Origin: Arenicola marina
Taxonomy: Eukaryota > Annelida > Polychaeta > Arenicolidae
Length of the DNA stretch: 64,000 nucleotides
Direction of reading: 5' to 3'
Assembly: GCA_964019135.1 (NCBI GenBank)
Contig: OZ025255.1
Span: 21,367,708 to 21,431,707, forward strand
Below, one piece after another: positions 34,871 through 46,764 of the stretch. Made by a program: the position numbers and the translations under genes. The notes beneath the pieces were generated by a model that made no database searches, had not been told where the DNA came from, and saw nothing but the letters and a program-made list of their open reading frames with translations. Within the stretch, counting starts at the first letter, position 1; every line of letters begins with the position of its first letter.

Positions 34871-35805
34871 TGTGTAAGTTGTCTGTAGGGACAGGCAATC
34901 ACAATGAAGATCGGTCTAGTTCCAATTCTGTTTTATTCCTTCTTCTCGCGTCACAACGTCGTAATACAGTCCAACCAAGAAGTGATGAATAACGCTATAT
35001 AAGCGTACCTCTACAGTGAGGATTTTGTTTACTTGCTTCTGAATTTAGGGTCAACCGGGAATTTAGAAAAGTGAGTCCGAAATGTTTCTTTAGTAGTGCT
35101 TGTGGCCGAGTCAAAATCAGAACCTCGTCTGTCGGTGACAGACCTCCTTATATAGCCCTAATTTCCCGCCACACATCCAGGCGGGTGTCACACATTGTAC
35201 CTATTTATGTCTGGATCCTTTCACTATATCTCATACAGCGGCGCCAGCCGTTTGCGTGTAACGTTCCATTCTATACATTGTTGCACGTGTCCTAGAAACC
35301 TGATGGCGCAGAACTCGCACTAATTGCATACAAATTTCATTCAGTGAGTTCCCCACACGTGTCAGTTCTGTCTTACATGTGTACACGTGCCCTCCACTAC
35401 GTGACCACCTTGATTAACCTTGGTGAACCTTGTAGCCGGATTCATGTGCACTGAGGTCGTGTGTCTCCTGTCTGACTCTAACTGCTTGGTAAATATATTC
35501 CGGCAAATGAGAGTGCCGTGGCTACAAAGCGGGCAGCCATGCCATAAACCGCTAACCGTAAATTAATGCTCTTATCAGGTAAAATCACAACCTGTACGCT
35601 AATTAACCGACGCGAGGCTTAGGATTAAGACACCAATGAGACCGTAGACATGCGCGGCCGCGGGACAGGCCAGCCATAACTATCCTACTTGCGTTGATAC
35701 GGCGACCCAACAACACACACAGTACTTCCTCACATACTTACCAATGACATTAATGGTACTCATGGTGCCCATATTGGGTCTAAATTGCCTATGCCTGTAT
35801 TGGAC
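34871..35805. other. Gene-free stretch
   Basis: Moderate GC. Contains CGCTATATAAGCG near 34994, a palindromic TATA-like word. No gene recognised. Confidence 0.35.
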
Positions 35806-36065
35806 ATTAAACCTCGACCACTTGACCCAAGGTAAGCTCCGGCGGCTCCATTACAATGCCTGTGGTGCATTCCCCCGGTCAACGATATCCGTATTAACAA
35901 AACAAAACAATTACATAGCTAAATAACAACACTTGCACCTGCGGAGTATTAAACGTTAATCCACTGTACCCAAGGTAAGCTCCGGCGGCTCCATTGCAGT
36001 TCCTGCGGTGCACCCCCCTGCCAGAAGGATACCCGTATTAATAAACAAAAATCATTTACATAGCT
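35806..36065. repeat. 142-bp tandem duplication
   Basis: Copies begin ATTAAAC at 35806 and 35948 and share CCCAAGGTAAGCTCCGGCGG, TCCATT and CCGTATTAA, ending TTACATAGCT. Identity is about 80 percent. Confidence 0.85.
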
Positions 36066-36289
36066 TTAAAAAGCGCTTCCAAAATGAGGACGCAGTCGTC
36101 GTCTACTTTCTTCCAATCCTCCTCCATCGGTTCATCGAATTGGGGTTCCCTGGGCCGAACCCTGTCGGTGAGGGGAAAATCCGTAGGTACCGCTGTCCGG
36201 AAGTCTTTTCGGGATGTATGATCCGGCAAGGAATGATTATCTCGTGTTCCGGTGGTACAACAACTGTCTCCTTCGATCAATCTACAAGT

Positions 36290-36745
36290 TCTCGGGTTTG
36301 TTGTCGCCCAGTTATCCCAATTAAATGTATAATATCTACTCTGTGCTTTGGCCTATTCAATAGTCAATCGTTGCCATAGTGATATTCTGTAGAACCATGT
36401 AACATGACGTCACGCACAAACAAATCCCGTTTCTTGGCCACGATATACAATGTATACTGATATGGTGTAAAGAAGGCGACTGGCTAATACGATGTTAGAA
36501 GGTTGTAAGTGCTGCAAATTGTTCTTCGTACGTTGTATGCAAAAGTTAAACCAAAGAAGCAAGGAGACATGTTAACTCCCAGCACATATTTGAGGTAAAC
36601 TTGAATTTTAATTCGCGAGTTTTGCACGGCGTTAAAAATACATTGCAGACCGTTCCAGATACCCCTGGCGACATCTATCGTTGACATTGGATCGTTTGTA
36701 TCGGCCCTTCATCAATCTGAAGCTGCCCTTCATTTTTATTATTCT
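36290..36745 (+). repeat. Family R module, copy 3
   Basis: Contains CAATCGTTGCCATAG, CACGATATA, GATATGGTGTAAAGAAGGCG, then AAGCAAGGAGACATGTTAA and GCGAGTTTTGCACGGCGTTA, aligning with both the first half of 36830-37190 and with 31880-32040. Confidence 0.7.
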
Positions 36746-36829
36746 TTAATTATAAAAATTGGTTGGCTGCTACTGCTTTATTGTGAGCCAATACAAACGC
36801 CCCGTTAACTCGCGCTGTTGTAATACTAT

Positions 36830-37190
36830 TTACGAGTTGACGTCGTCACTTTTGACTGGTACAATAGTGTAAGATCTGAAGGCGGCTACAATCATGAAAG
36901 CTGAACACAGATTATGTAAGGTATACGACCTCGGACCTGACCTAAACCACCCGGCTGACCATTCAATCAACAATCGTTGCCATAGCGACATTGCAGAGAA
37001 TAATGAAACATGAGTTCCCCCAAACACCAATTCTGATTATCAGTTTAAATGGCCCGCCAGGTGCCACGTTTCTGCGCCACGATATATGGATATGGTGTAA
37101 AAAAGCGACTGGCTCACATTTTGGGTTGCCATTTGCGGACCATTAAGTCAGTCGCTAAATGATTTATTTTGAACGTTGTGTCCGAACAGA
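36830..37190 (+). repeat. Family R module, copy 4
   Basis: A neighbour duplicate of copy 3: CAACAATCGTTGCCATAGCG, CGCCACGATATATGG and GATATGGTGTAAAAAAGCG. Followed by a C run at 37214-37223. Confidence 0.65.
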
Positions 37191-38950
37191 AGCAGAGACA
37201 CGTTAAAGTCTGCCCCCCCCCCCACCCCAAGTCCAGATTCTGGGTTCAAAGTGACTTTTGAGACACGAATTCCAAAACCAAAATATTGTACCGTGAAAAT
37301 AGAATATCCGTTAATTTGTTCGGGAGCACTATTAGAAGTATTTGCCATTATGCCGCGGTAAAGACCTTCAAGAAACAGAAGTTATCATTTGACGTTTTCT
37401 TGACGTAACTGTAGGTTCTTAACGTAAATGTAGTTTCCTGTTTGCTAAATTGTCAGCCATTTATTTTACACAAACACCAAGATTGCTTCAATATTTAAGA
37501 TACTATGGGTTTATTATATAAATTTTACAAATTCATTTACGCAGAAGCTGGACTTTAAGTACCTTTAAGTCAGGTACTGAAACACCAAAAATAAGGATAT
37601 ATAGGTAATTCATAATTGACAGTTTTAAAGTGATTTTTGACATTCAAAATGGCTCCCAACTGCTTGCACATCAGCTCCAAATAATGTGACCCATGGTGCA
37701 GGCACCAAATATGGTCCTTGCCATTTTGTATAGGAAACACATATGAGGGTACATCAATATTTTGCCTCCTTTAGTATTCACAATGATATAAATATAATTA
37801 TAATGATATAAATATAAAAGAATTGTGATAATATTTAGATACATTGTGACTACATATATAAGGTACTCTGAGCAAAACATATTTGATATAATTAAAATTT
37901 AGTCATTTTGAGAATGAATTGACTGTTTACGTTTCATCAATTTTAGATACGATAGCAAAACAGTATAGAGGTGCCAAAGTGCGCTTGCTGATATCATCTG
38001 TGGCATTATCATTTCACGAGAAAGGCTATTTGTTTTTACCACTACAGGACAATTTTTGAAATACACTATAAAAAAATCCATTATAATTATCGACATAAAC
38101 AAAAAAAAACAATACCTGAATTTAGTTTAAAGTTAAGATGATTTTTAATATGACCACCAGTACCCCTTTTATACACAGTGAGTGCACGCATCCCCGTTGT
38201 ATTGTCCCTCAGCTTGGACCAAACGATATATTCTGTCATATGACTAGCATCCTAATAACATAGCCATACACTAAACCATATTGGTGAACAAGGGTCTGGA
38301 AGGGGTAAATGGCGACACGCGACACAGGCATATTTGAAAAATCGACATTGACCCCCAAATTCCGAAACTGGGGATCTGAAAAAAGCTATGTCAGCACAGA
38401 TGATGGTATAATAGCATAACACGGCAATGAACGTCGTTAAAAATCGATATTCGACACTGAGAATTTTGAAAACTTGACACGCTACGCTAGGCAGATCGTT
38501 TCACGTGTGTTTACAAATTCAGTAGGCATTTATCGCAAGCTGTAGAATGTAGATGCCTCCTCATTTTATTGATCGATTTCGTCTAAAATTTATCGTTTTG
38601 ACGGCTTGTATTCTTTATCTCTCGCCCTACGATACGATAGTCTACCCGTGCAGATTCGGAATCAATATTTTGCTTACCATGCTAGCGGTTGTCACTCTTG
38701 TGCATAAACTATGCAGGTTTTAACAAAAAAGCTAAACAACATCACTGTATATTCTCTAAGGAGTTGTATCACTTAGGGTTTCACAGACTTTGCGATCTCC
38801 GAATACGCAATGGTAAGCTATGTGAGTCCTATATATTAGAGCAAGGACTTCCTGCAAAATACTTGGCAGACGTGTATGAACTGAAAATACAGCCACTAAG
38901 AAATGATGCATCATAATAGGAAACAATGATCCAAGCCTTGTGACAGAGAA
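37191..38950. other. Gene-free stretch
   Basis: AT-rich. No exon recognised. A small direct repeat AATGATATAAATATAA occurs at about 37780 and 37802. The plus frame at 38689-38916 could be LINE 3' sequence but has no motif I can name. Confidence 0.4.
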
Positions 38951-38959
38951 AAACACCTT

Positions 38960-39630
38960 TATAAATCCGTACTGTTTCAGTGTGAAAAGCGAATTCTATT
39001 ACAACTTTTATTGTACGGGAAAGATGTCGAGATCAAAATCTGAAGCGAAATGGAAGAACGCGTTGGATGAAAATAAGTTAAATTTTGACAGTATATACCT
39101 CAGAAAAGTTTAAAATGTTTCAATTTTAAGGTACTTCACGATATACTTGCATGTCCTTTAAATCTGTACAAATCGAAACTACGCAACAATAATATATGTG
39201 ATTGCTGTGAAAATGTGTGTGATGTCAAACATCTATTGTTCGAATGTAAGCATGCCAAAGATATCTGGTCAAAGGTTGAACCAGTTATTAAGCGAGCCAT
39301 GACTTTAGAAGATGTAATCTTAACAGAATTACTTACTGATGAAGCTTTTGTAATCTGATGTCTTACCTGATCTATAAGGAATTTCTGTTGTTAGGAGATG
39401 TAGATGCATCATCGACTAGAAGCACATTTTATATGTCAGAACTACGTTCCAGAAGAACTGTTTGCAAGTTAATTACAAAAGCTCGAATATGCGATCGCAT
39501 TGATGCCTTACTTCCAAATAAGGTACTTTAGTACGGTCTAATTACATTGCCTAAGTATATATTTTATAAACTGTCTGTAACTTGTCCGCTTTCTTAAATA
39601 AAACATTTTATTAAAAAACTGTGCAGGTTA
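38960..39630 (+). mobile_element. LINE 3' end, L1/Tx1-like
   Basis: Frames read KWKNALDENKLNFDSIYLRK, then VLHDILACPLNLYKSKLRNN, NICDCCENVCDVKHLLFECK and HAKDIWSKVEPVI, with a one-base shift between KMFQF and VLHDIL near 39130. The CDCC-x(n)-H-x4-C pattern is the zinc finger found after reverse transcriptase in L1/Tx1-type LINEs. The translation stops near 39358 (VI then TGA). The tail runs to AATAAAACATTTTATTAAAA near 39620. 5' truncated and dead. Confidence 0.8.
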
Positions 39631-40219
39631 TCATTGCTTGTTTAGTTATTGCAATAAATGGAGCCAATGAAAAGACATCTTAAAGCTATTCAAACAGTTT
39701 TTTCCCGGTAAAATCACACGATGATCTAAAATTGTTGCATTTCAAGGTCTGACTTGTGCAACAGTTATTAATTATTATCACTGAGTTATCATTAAAATGT
39801 ATTGCTTTGAGCCTGCTCAGCATCCCATAAATGGTGCACCAAACCGGTCAACTACACAAATATGTGATGTAGTTCACATAGCTTTCAGTTTACAGCTATC
39901 AAGCAAAAATAATTCTTTTTTGTCACGTTTACCATGTTGACGTTGACCTTTTTAAGCCAATGGTACAGTTGTGTTCAGTGTGAATGCTAATATTCTTTTT
40001 CTTTTAAATTGGAGGGAAACAGCTGTTTGAATTCACATCTTTCTGAAATATCCACGGCTATCGGGATTTAATTGCACTACAGAATAGCCTTATTTGATAA
40101 GGAAAAGAGACTGGTAATTATCAAATTTACTGCATGTATAACTTTTACCTAATGTGCGTGATTCACAATAAGTTATCAATACAACCCCGATGTACATATT
40201 ATTGGGCGTGGTGGCGATC
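39631..40219. other. Gene-free stretch
   Basis: AT-rich. Nothing recognised. Confidence 0.4.
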
Positions 40220-40490
40220 GCACCGACACCTGCCGGAATAGGTATTTACGAGTGCGTTGTCCAGAACCCCAGTGCACTGCCAACTGTTCTGATAATGATG
40301 AACATCTTATAATTGAATAGGAGAAAATTGCAAGGAAGCGATTGTCTTCAGTGGCCAGTCAATGTTATCATAAAATGGTGATAAACATTAATAACCATGA
40401 GGTTAATTTTGACACAATGACAAGCCCACAGGCCGACTTCGTAAAATGTCTAGACTTAGAAGAGATACTGCCAGAGGTTAATCAGTAGAG
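40220..40490 (+). mobile_element. Possible LINE-like zinc-finger tail (weak)
   Basis: One frame reads LRVRCPEPQCTANCSDNDEH then LIIE and a stop, and continues in frame as EKIARKRLSSVASQCYHKM and on to PEVNQ and a stop near 40487. The C-x4-C-x3-C-x5-H spacing recalls the cysteine region of LINE C-termini, but no reverse transcriptase precedes it. It could equally be a decayed host exon. Confidence 0.3.
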
Positions 40491-40980
40491 AAGGTATGAA
40501 AGGAACCTGATGATTATGAAAAACACGATTCCTGGTGCAGACGACCCGCCCAGGGGTTGTTTTCGTTATTGCCAGATTTCGGAGCAACGGGTGTGTGTAG
40601 GCTTACCATGGTACACTCCAGGGATTACTAGCCAATCTAAGCCGTTACGCCTGCCTGACCAACGCAAAATGCAGCAAATGGGTAACATCTAGTCAAGGCG
40701 GACAGCCGTAGCATATTGGATATAAACCACTTTATGGTGGACTTATATGACAGGCACAGCCGTATCGTATCGAATGTAACACAGACGGGCAAGTCACCGT
40801 AATTATGCTATTAATTATATGTGTATCTGTTTAGCAAGACGTCGTTAACCACCAAATATCGGTGTTCCAGGTAGCGAAGCGAAATTATTAAACAATGTGA
40901 GTAAGCCGGGTAGTCACATCTTATAAGTTTATAGTCAAGTTTATAGAAACATCTTGTGTGTTTGTTTTGTGAATAACAAA
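40491..40980. other. Gene-free stretch
   Basis: Nothing recognised; the 60-residue frame at 40510-40692 has no motif. Confidence 0.4.
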
Positions 40981-40984
40981 GCAA

Positions 40985-41790
40985 TAGGGCTGTACAGTCA
41001 CTTCGGGATCTTATCGAGACCCCACGAGACGGGGATACCTATGCTCTGCGTCGATGCCTAGCACCAACAGCCTGTACGTGTTGCCTACCTTCCAGTTGTT
41101 TGCCTTCCCTCGCCTCACACACAAGATCGGCTAAAGCTGTCCTTGGAAGCACAACTAACCGCTGAAGTTCTGTGCATATCCGGATTATAACCATCCGAGT
41201 AGATTTATGTAATGTATGAGCGGTTAGGCGGTTGATAAACAAGAAAGCGATTTTCTCATGAGTGACTGTCAGCGTCAGGCGCTCTGATGTGCTGCGCGGG
41301 GTTTTCCATGTCGTATGACGTAATAATCATCATGACGCGCGTGTCTGCGCGCGGTATCTATGGATACGTAACAACGCTCCTTATATGGACTGAGCAGGTG
41401 AGGACAATGGTGCTTTGTCGTAGAACTGTAAACATCGATGATTTGTCTTAAAATACAACGCTTCCAACGGTCTCATCGAACGGACCACATGCATTATGGA
41501 GAGATAAATGTCTTGTCTTTAACTATATTACGATTTTATAGTTAACAATGCCTGGACCAAAGCAAACAAAAAATAGTTTCACACCCACTCGATTCTTTAG
41601 GCACAAACCGCGCAGCTGGCCTGTTCCCACGTTGGCCGGTTCCCACGTTGACTACAATGAATGCGCGTCACGCAGTTGCAGCAAGGCGCCAGCGTGATGC
41701 GTACTCGTTCTAAGAGCACGTGTTCTTTCGTTGATCCCCAAAAGACCTAAACGGGAAACAGAACCCGCGAGAACTGTACAGCCCTATAGG
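40985..41790. mobile_element. Non-autonomous element with ATAGGGCTGTACAGT inverted ends
   Basis: ATAGGGCTGTACAGT at about 40985 faces ACTGTACAGCCCTAT ending about 41789, an exact 15-bp terminal inverted repeat. The interior (about 800 bp) holds a direct repeat GTTCCCACGTTG at about 41624 and 41639 and no transposase. No convincing target duplication, so the superfamily is not assigned. Confidence 0.7.
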
Positions 41791-42153
41791 GATGTTCTGA
41801 TACAGGTTCTAAGGGGGTGGGTCGATGAAGTTAAATCTGGAATACATATGCTTTGACGTATGTGGATTAAGGGGAATTAAACATACCTAACAAGGTGGGC
41901 GACTTAAGCATTGCTTGAGAATATTTTTTGAATTGCTTGAGCCATTCGTTAAAATACCTATATTGCAATTAAGAGTTCATATACATTGATCTGTTTAGGG
42001 TATCAATTTAACATTTTGGTGAGTGACACAAACAATTAAATTATCAATTGGGGCAATGTGCAAATCGGTTGTCTTCCATACGAGCAGTTTTCTAAATATA
42101 AAAAATATAAAATGCATTACCCCACATATAAAGAGTGTATACCAACTGCTACA
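41791..42153. other. 3' flank of sulfotransferase copy B
   Basis: Diverged homolog of 23090-23298 (TGTGGATTAA-GGGAATTA, CAATGTGC, GAGCA-TTTTCTAA). Strong similarity begins only at the stop codon. Confidence 0.6.
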
Positions 42154-44860
42154 TCAGCAGCACTCAGCGAGTTCACTATGGCAACCACTGCGGTGATCCT
42201 GCCACGTGTACCCAAACATTTTCATATCCCAGCTGTACTTGTCGAGGACCTGGCGGAAGAGGTCGGGGCGATCGCGCTCCAGCTCCGCCAACATGGCGTC
42301 ATACTTATACACCGTGTTATCGAAATGTGGATTGATGTGTTTCACGGGGTGCTCCACGTCCATGCCCCAGCCCCTCTCCCTCTGCAGGTCCGCCATTTCC
42401 ACCACCAGATTCTCCATCTTCAGGATGTAGTCGTAATCCATGGTGCAGGGTTCGCACGAGTTCTGGTAATCAAGCCAATGCATGTTTCTCTTTCCACGTG
42501 TCAGCGTCTGCTCCACCCATGAGGTAAAATTCTGGGGTTTATCCGGATTACCCCAGGCGACTGCCAGTTGATAGTAAGCGGATACAAATCGTTGTAGCGG
42601 ATGGCGGACGATCACCATGCGGGTAAAATTGCCGTACGTGGCCAGCACCTCGGAAAATGGCATGTCTCTGAACCTTCTAAACGGGGCGGCGTCAGCGGTA
42701 AACTCCCGACCTTCACCTCCGTATATGTGATGAAACAGAAGCCGTCTGTTGTCGTTGGCGTGCGCAAAGAACTGCTCCCCTGCCTTCGTGGCGCTCTTGT
42801 AGATCAGGCAATAGTAAAAGGCCTCTTGCTCGCTGGCAATGCCACCGTTGACGAGCGCAGACATGTCGGTTTGGCGTTCTCCGGACAAGTCCTGGCAGAC
42901 CTTGTGAACCAGACGCCTGCGGGCTCCCCATGTACAGGATACCGGAGGGCGGCTTTCACCCAGGGGTCGCCGCTGATCATCTTCGGATGAGCTGCTTTTG
43001 ACCGCTGGCGCGTCCACTGCTGGAAACAATAAATAACATAATAGGACTTGTTAGGCATTAAGACATTATTTCAAACAAAGTAGTCACTTTAATGAAATAC
43101 TTATTATTAGAATGCTATTCAAATGGAAAACTACCGAATCGTACGCACTTGCACCACATGTGTATACAACTCGTGATTACAATAATGATTAATGATTATT
43201 ATCCCACATACGTCAATGCATATGTGTTGCTGCTCATAATGTAGATATTCAAGAATCGAAATACTACGAAGTAGTAAGGGCACGGCGAGACATGAATTAA
43301 ATCGACCGAAAAAAACGGTAGTTGCGGCGAATGAAGAAGAGTTTGTCAAATTTTGATCAGTTTCTTAACTAGCTCGATGGGAAATGTCTTGAATATTATT
43401 AACATAAACTGAAATTTATGCTGTTATTATTAGCATAACTTTATCAATCTTGTTATGTGACTATTACACTCACTGACAATCTAGCTTCCGTGACTTATAT
43501 TAAGGCTGCACTGTGGTTAGATATGTGCGCAGTGTTTAAAGCAGAACGTGTTTACTTACATGCGCCATCTTAGATTTTGTATATTTTAGAATCAAGACTA
43601 AAGGTATCTCAACATTATGATGCATACATGTTTGTATCTCGAGTCTGTAAAATAACAATGTCAACATAAAACGGCGCGCACTAGTTTATCGCGCTGACGT
43701 CCTGGCGACCCGCGGTCGACATCACACAGAATATCGAAGAGCGAACATGCGCGCAGGGATATAAAGCGGGCCACCAACTTCTGCTCTGGTGAACAAATTT
43801 GCTTCTCTCCGGAGAGCCCACGGGCTTGCAGGATTTAAATTCAAGACAGAATATACTTATTTGACATGGAGATAGAATAGGAATATAAAAATTACAGAAC
43901 ATATTGCTTTCAATTAAAAATATTATTGGCGTAACGCTTCATTCATAGCAACCGATTATAATATATCAGGGAATCTAGATAAAAAACATGCAAATATGTC
44001 TTTTAATCGTGTGCTGGTGACCAGTAGACAAATAGATGGAAAATACGTGCTTGCCTCTGTCCCCGCAAGACACCTCAATATCCAGGTTTCTGCAAGTGCT
44101 TAGCGTTATCGAATACTGATGTCATGTTAGGCGTAACATTTATTTCGTCTCTCACTGCATGTTTTTAAATCAAGGCCGATAAATGCCCCCTCCTCCCTCT
44201 TGACCTGCATGAATCAGTTCACTGGATCATAAACGTATATTTCTTTTACACAAGTTTTAATTTAGATATAGTTCTAAACTTAGACTCTATCGTGCAAGAT
44301 TATATCTATTACTGAGACGACTCACGGCGTGGGCCGTTCTATTGTTGTGGAAAGAAATGGCAAATGTAGGGTGGAGCAACACAACTAAGAACACAACCAA
44401 GGAGTAACACAACCATGGCTTCAACCACCAAGAACACACATACCTCTTCACCATTGTAGGTCTATCTACGCTTAAAATTTGATTATAAGGTTAACGAATA
44501 TACATATGAGTTAGACGCTTCCTAAAGGCAAGTCCACTCAAGCAGAGTGCATTAACTCGAATGGCCATGTATCGGAACGGCGCCCGACCGCTTAGCATGA
44601 AGATATGAGGTTGAGCGGAAACATTTATGATGCGGTATTACCACATTATATGACGCTTGAACATTGACAGAAAATGAGTTGGCAGCAAAAGGATTATATC
44701 TATATTATGACTATATATAAATATATAGGCGATGCTCACCTATCAGGGCGTCTTCCTGGTCCTTAAAGACTAGTAGTTGCCATAACAATAAGCAGGCACC
44801 GGATATCATAAGGACAAGGAACAGGCAGAGCCACGTTTTGCTAGAGGATACCACCATCAT
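42154..44860 (-). CDS. Golgi carbohydrate sulfotransferase, copy B (two exons)
   Basis: Paralog of the gene at 23299-26203, same strand, about 18.8 kb away, with the same predicted job (PAPS-dependent glycan sulfation in the Golgi). Coding exons: 44860-44740 and 43016-42154, joined in phase as G|TG, giving 331 residues. The anchor is LCLFLVLMISGACLLLWQLL. The catalytic exon keeps SATKAGEQFF, VRHPLQRFVSAYY and both NFT sites. From SEDDQRR onwards it differs from copy A at about ten residues in 270, yet the anchor exon differs at about 13 of 39. The start of exon 2 (VDAPAVKSSS) is also distinct. Two adjacent ATGs open the frame; the second aligns with copy A. No disabling change seen. Confidence 0.9.
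43030..44739. other. Intron of sulfotransferase copy B
   Basis: Aligns in patches with the copy A intron (see 24170-26085). The intron A foldback-arm relic is absent here, so that insertion postdates the duplication or was lost from B. Confidence 0.6.
44740..44860 (-). CDS. Membrane-anchor exon of sulfotransferase copy B
   Basis: 121 nt, 40 residues plus one base, ending ATAG|gtgagc exactly as in copy A. It starts MMVVSSSKTW, followed by the hydrophobic anchor and stem VFKDQEDALI. The intron to the catalytic exon is 1723 bp. Confidence 0.85.
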
Positions 44861-44889
44861 CTATGAACCATTCGTTTCCTTGGCCCATT

Positions 44890-44906
44890 GAGAGGCTTTA
44901 TAACGG
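44890..44906 (-). promoter_or_regulatory. Probable TATA box of sulfotransferase copy B
   Basis: The minus strand reads GCCGTTATAAAGCCTCT, about 40 nt before the first ATG. The 5' UTR would be very short if the start site is the usual 30 nt downstream, which may favour use of the second ATG. Conserved with copy A. Confidence 0.45.
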
Positions 44907-45019
44907 CATGCATACATAGGCAAAATTAACATTTACACAATTTGCTTGAACCCAAATCAATAGTTTATGTTAATTTTGTTCATTGATCCCATTTTCCTTG
45001 CAATGGTGATCGATACATC

Positions 45020-45620
45020 TGACAAATGGTCTGACAATTGATGCACACCCCTTCCCCGGTCGCAAGTTTCTACAGGGCGAAAAGCCCGCCCCGCCCCCTC
45101 CCCCCCCCCCATCCGGTCGCAACCCAGCCCTTTCCTAATTCCTAGATCCGCGCCCCTTTGCACTGGACCCCACTTCCCTAGTTTTCGTTTATGTGGCAAA
45201 AGTCAATTCTAGACAAGAATCTCCCCCTCCGCACACCGCCCATCCCCGCAAAAAACTTGATGTAGGCTAGATCTACATTGAAGATGAGGCAACGGCTAGA
45301 TTGGCAAAATTTAGTTTTGCCATATATAGTCGAATCTATTAAGTTGCCTCCGCCCTTCCCCCAGTTATGATTGGTGATTATTGATCTAAACGGCCCGCGT
45401 ACTCTCATGTTCCACGTTTCGTGGTGACTGGAACAAAATATGTGGGCAGGCTTGCGATTTGTCAAATATGTCAGTATTTACCGCAATTTTATCGGCGTGA
45501 ACGTTAGAACCGTATTCATTGCCGATGTAACTTTGGTGCATCTGTTGCTTTGTATCAGTATAAGGTACTGGCGGATCCACTGGGTGCAAAGTTTCCAGAT
45601 GTGCCCCACCCCCACCCTTT
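45020..45620. other. Gene-free C-rich stretch
   Basis: C run at 45097-45109 and a MITE-type word TAGATCCGCGCCCCTTT near 45145. 45370-45430 (AACGGCCCGCG, TTCCACGTTTCGTGG) resembles part of family R. No gene. Confidence 0.45.
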
Positions 45621-45623
45621 TAC

Positions 45624-45771
45624 CGGCTGCCACGTTTTTAATGAAAATAGTAAGCCTATTCCATTCTAGATGCCTTTTTAGGTGAGTTTTCGGATCCCGG
45701 CTGCCACGTTTTTAATGAAAATAGTAAGCCTATTCCATTCTAGATGCCTTTTTAGGTGAGTTTTCGGATCC
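45624..45771. repeat. Exact 74-bp tandem duplication
   Basis: Two apparently identical copies starting CGGCTGCCACG (45624 and 45698) and ending TTTTCGGATCC. A diverged third lies at about 45820-45868 (GGCCATTTTTAATGCAAATT). Confidence 0.9.
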
Positions 45772-45868
45772 CCCTCCCAGGGTTTGCAGATCTACCCCAA
45801 CGCCACCCCTACTTTTAGGGCGACGGCCATTTTTAATGCAAATTGAAGGCTTATTCCAATATAGGTGA

Positions 45869-46544
45869 AGATATCCAACCTCTCGTGGTTGAGTTTTTCA
45901 GAGCTAGCTCTCATCCGTGGGATATTTTCAAAATCCTGGATAATGCCCTTAGGTATTGGGCAGTTATATACAACATGCAAAAACTATAAATTACGCAGTG
46001 TTTCATACAACGCACGAACGTAGTAAGAATTGCCAATGTTTCAGCCCCAACCCACCATCTGAGTAGAGGGAGATAGAGGGAGGGTGGGGAGGTTCTATTT
46101 ATGCGTCATGACGTTCGATACCTACCGTTTAACTGCCAGCCTGCATTATGTGTTCGTGAAAACTGTGGCTGTAACCAGGGACCGCCAGTGAAAAAGGTAA
46201 ATAAAATATAAAGTACTATCTAAAAAAATGACGTTCTATATTGAACATTTTTATATCAATTGAACAAATTGTAATCCTCGTAGATCGTCAAAAACCGTCC
46301 GAAATCCTAAAAGAAAACTGTGATTTCCACAGCCTCACTCGCCTCCGATCGATTTCTCATTGATTTAAGGATCAATTTACGTTACTGATACGCATACCGT
46401 TATTCCATGTTTTGTGACGATATGATTCGAAGTCCAGATCTGACTAACTCATACATTCATTGATTTAACGTTAAATTAATGTTTACATTTTAACGTTAAA
46501 TTAACGTTGGCCGTTAACCGTAAATCATTTTTAAACGAATATCT
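45869..46544. other. Gene-free stretch
   Basis: Nothing recognised. A short motif TTAACGTTAAATTAA recurs near 46460-46507. Confidence 0.4.
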
Positions 46545-46764
46545 AACGGTATCAATCGGCAAAAGTCGGCCTTCCCGCCGCTGTACAGCCTGTGACCCTG
46601 AGCATTTCCCGAAAGGGTGGCCCCAGTTTGGTGACAATTAGTAGTTAGTGTAGAAGTCATATGACTCCGAAAGTTCATCCCCGCCAGGTCGGGGATTAAA
46701 CCGTAGTCACAGGTCGCGAAATTACAAGACACGCGCGCTAACCACTGCGCTACCGAAGCCGGCT
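46545..46764 (-). repeat. tRNA-derived SINE
   Basis: The minus strand begins GGCTTCGGTAGCGCAGTGG, containing a Pol III A box (TAGCGCAGTGG). About 50 nt later comes a B-box-like GGTTTAATCCCC. The downstream part (GGGGATGAACTTTCGG, GGGAAATGCTCAGGG) is a non-tRNA body. The cloverleaf is decayed and there is a longer tail, so this is a SINE rather than a tRNA gene. The 84-residue minus frame across it is incidental. Confidence 0.75.

Noticed and set aside
34880-35527. Possible solo LTR (TGTAG-type ends)
   Set aside because: Only about five matching end bases, no target duplication, no second copy; too weak to annotate.
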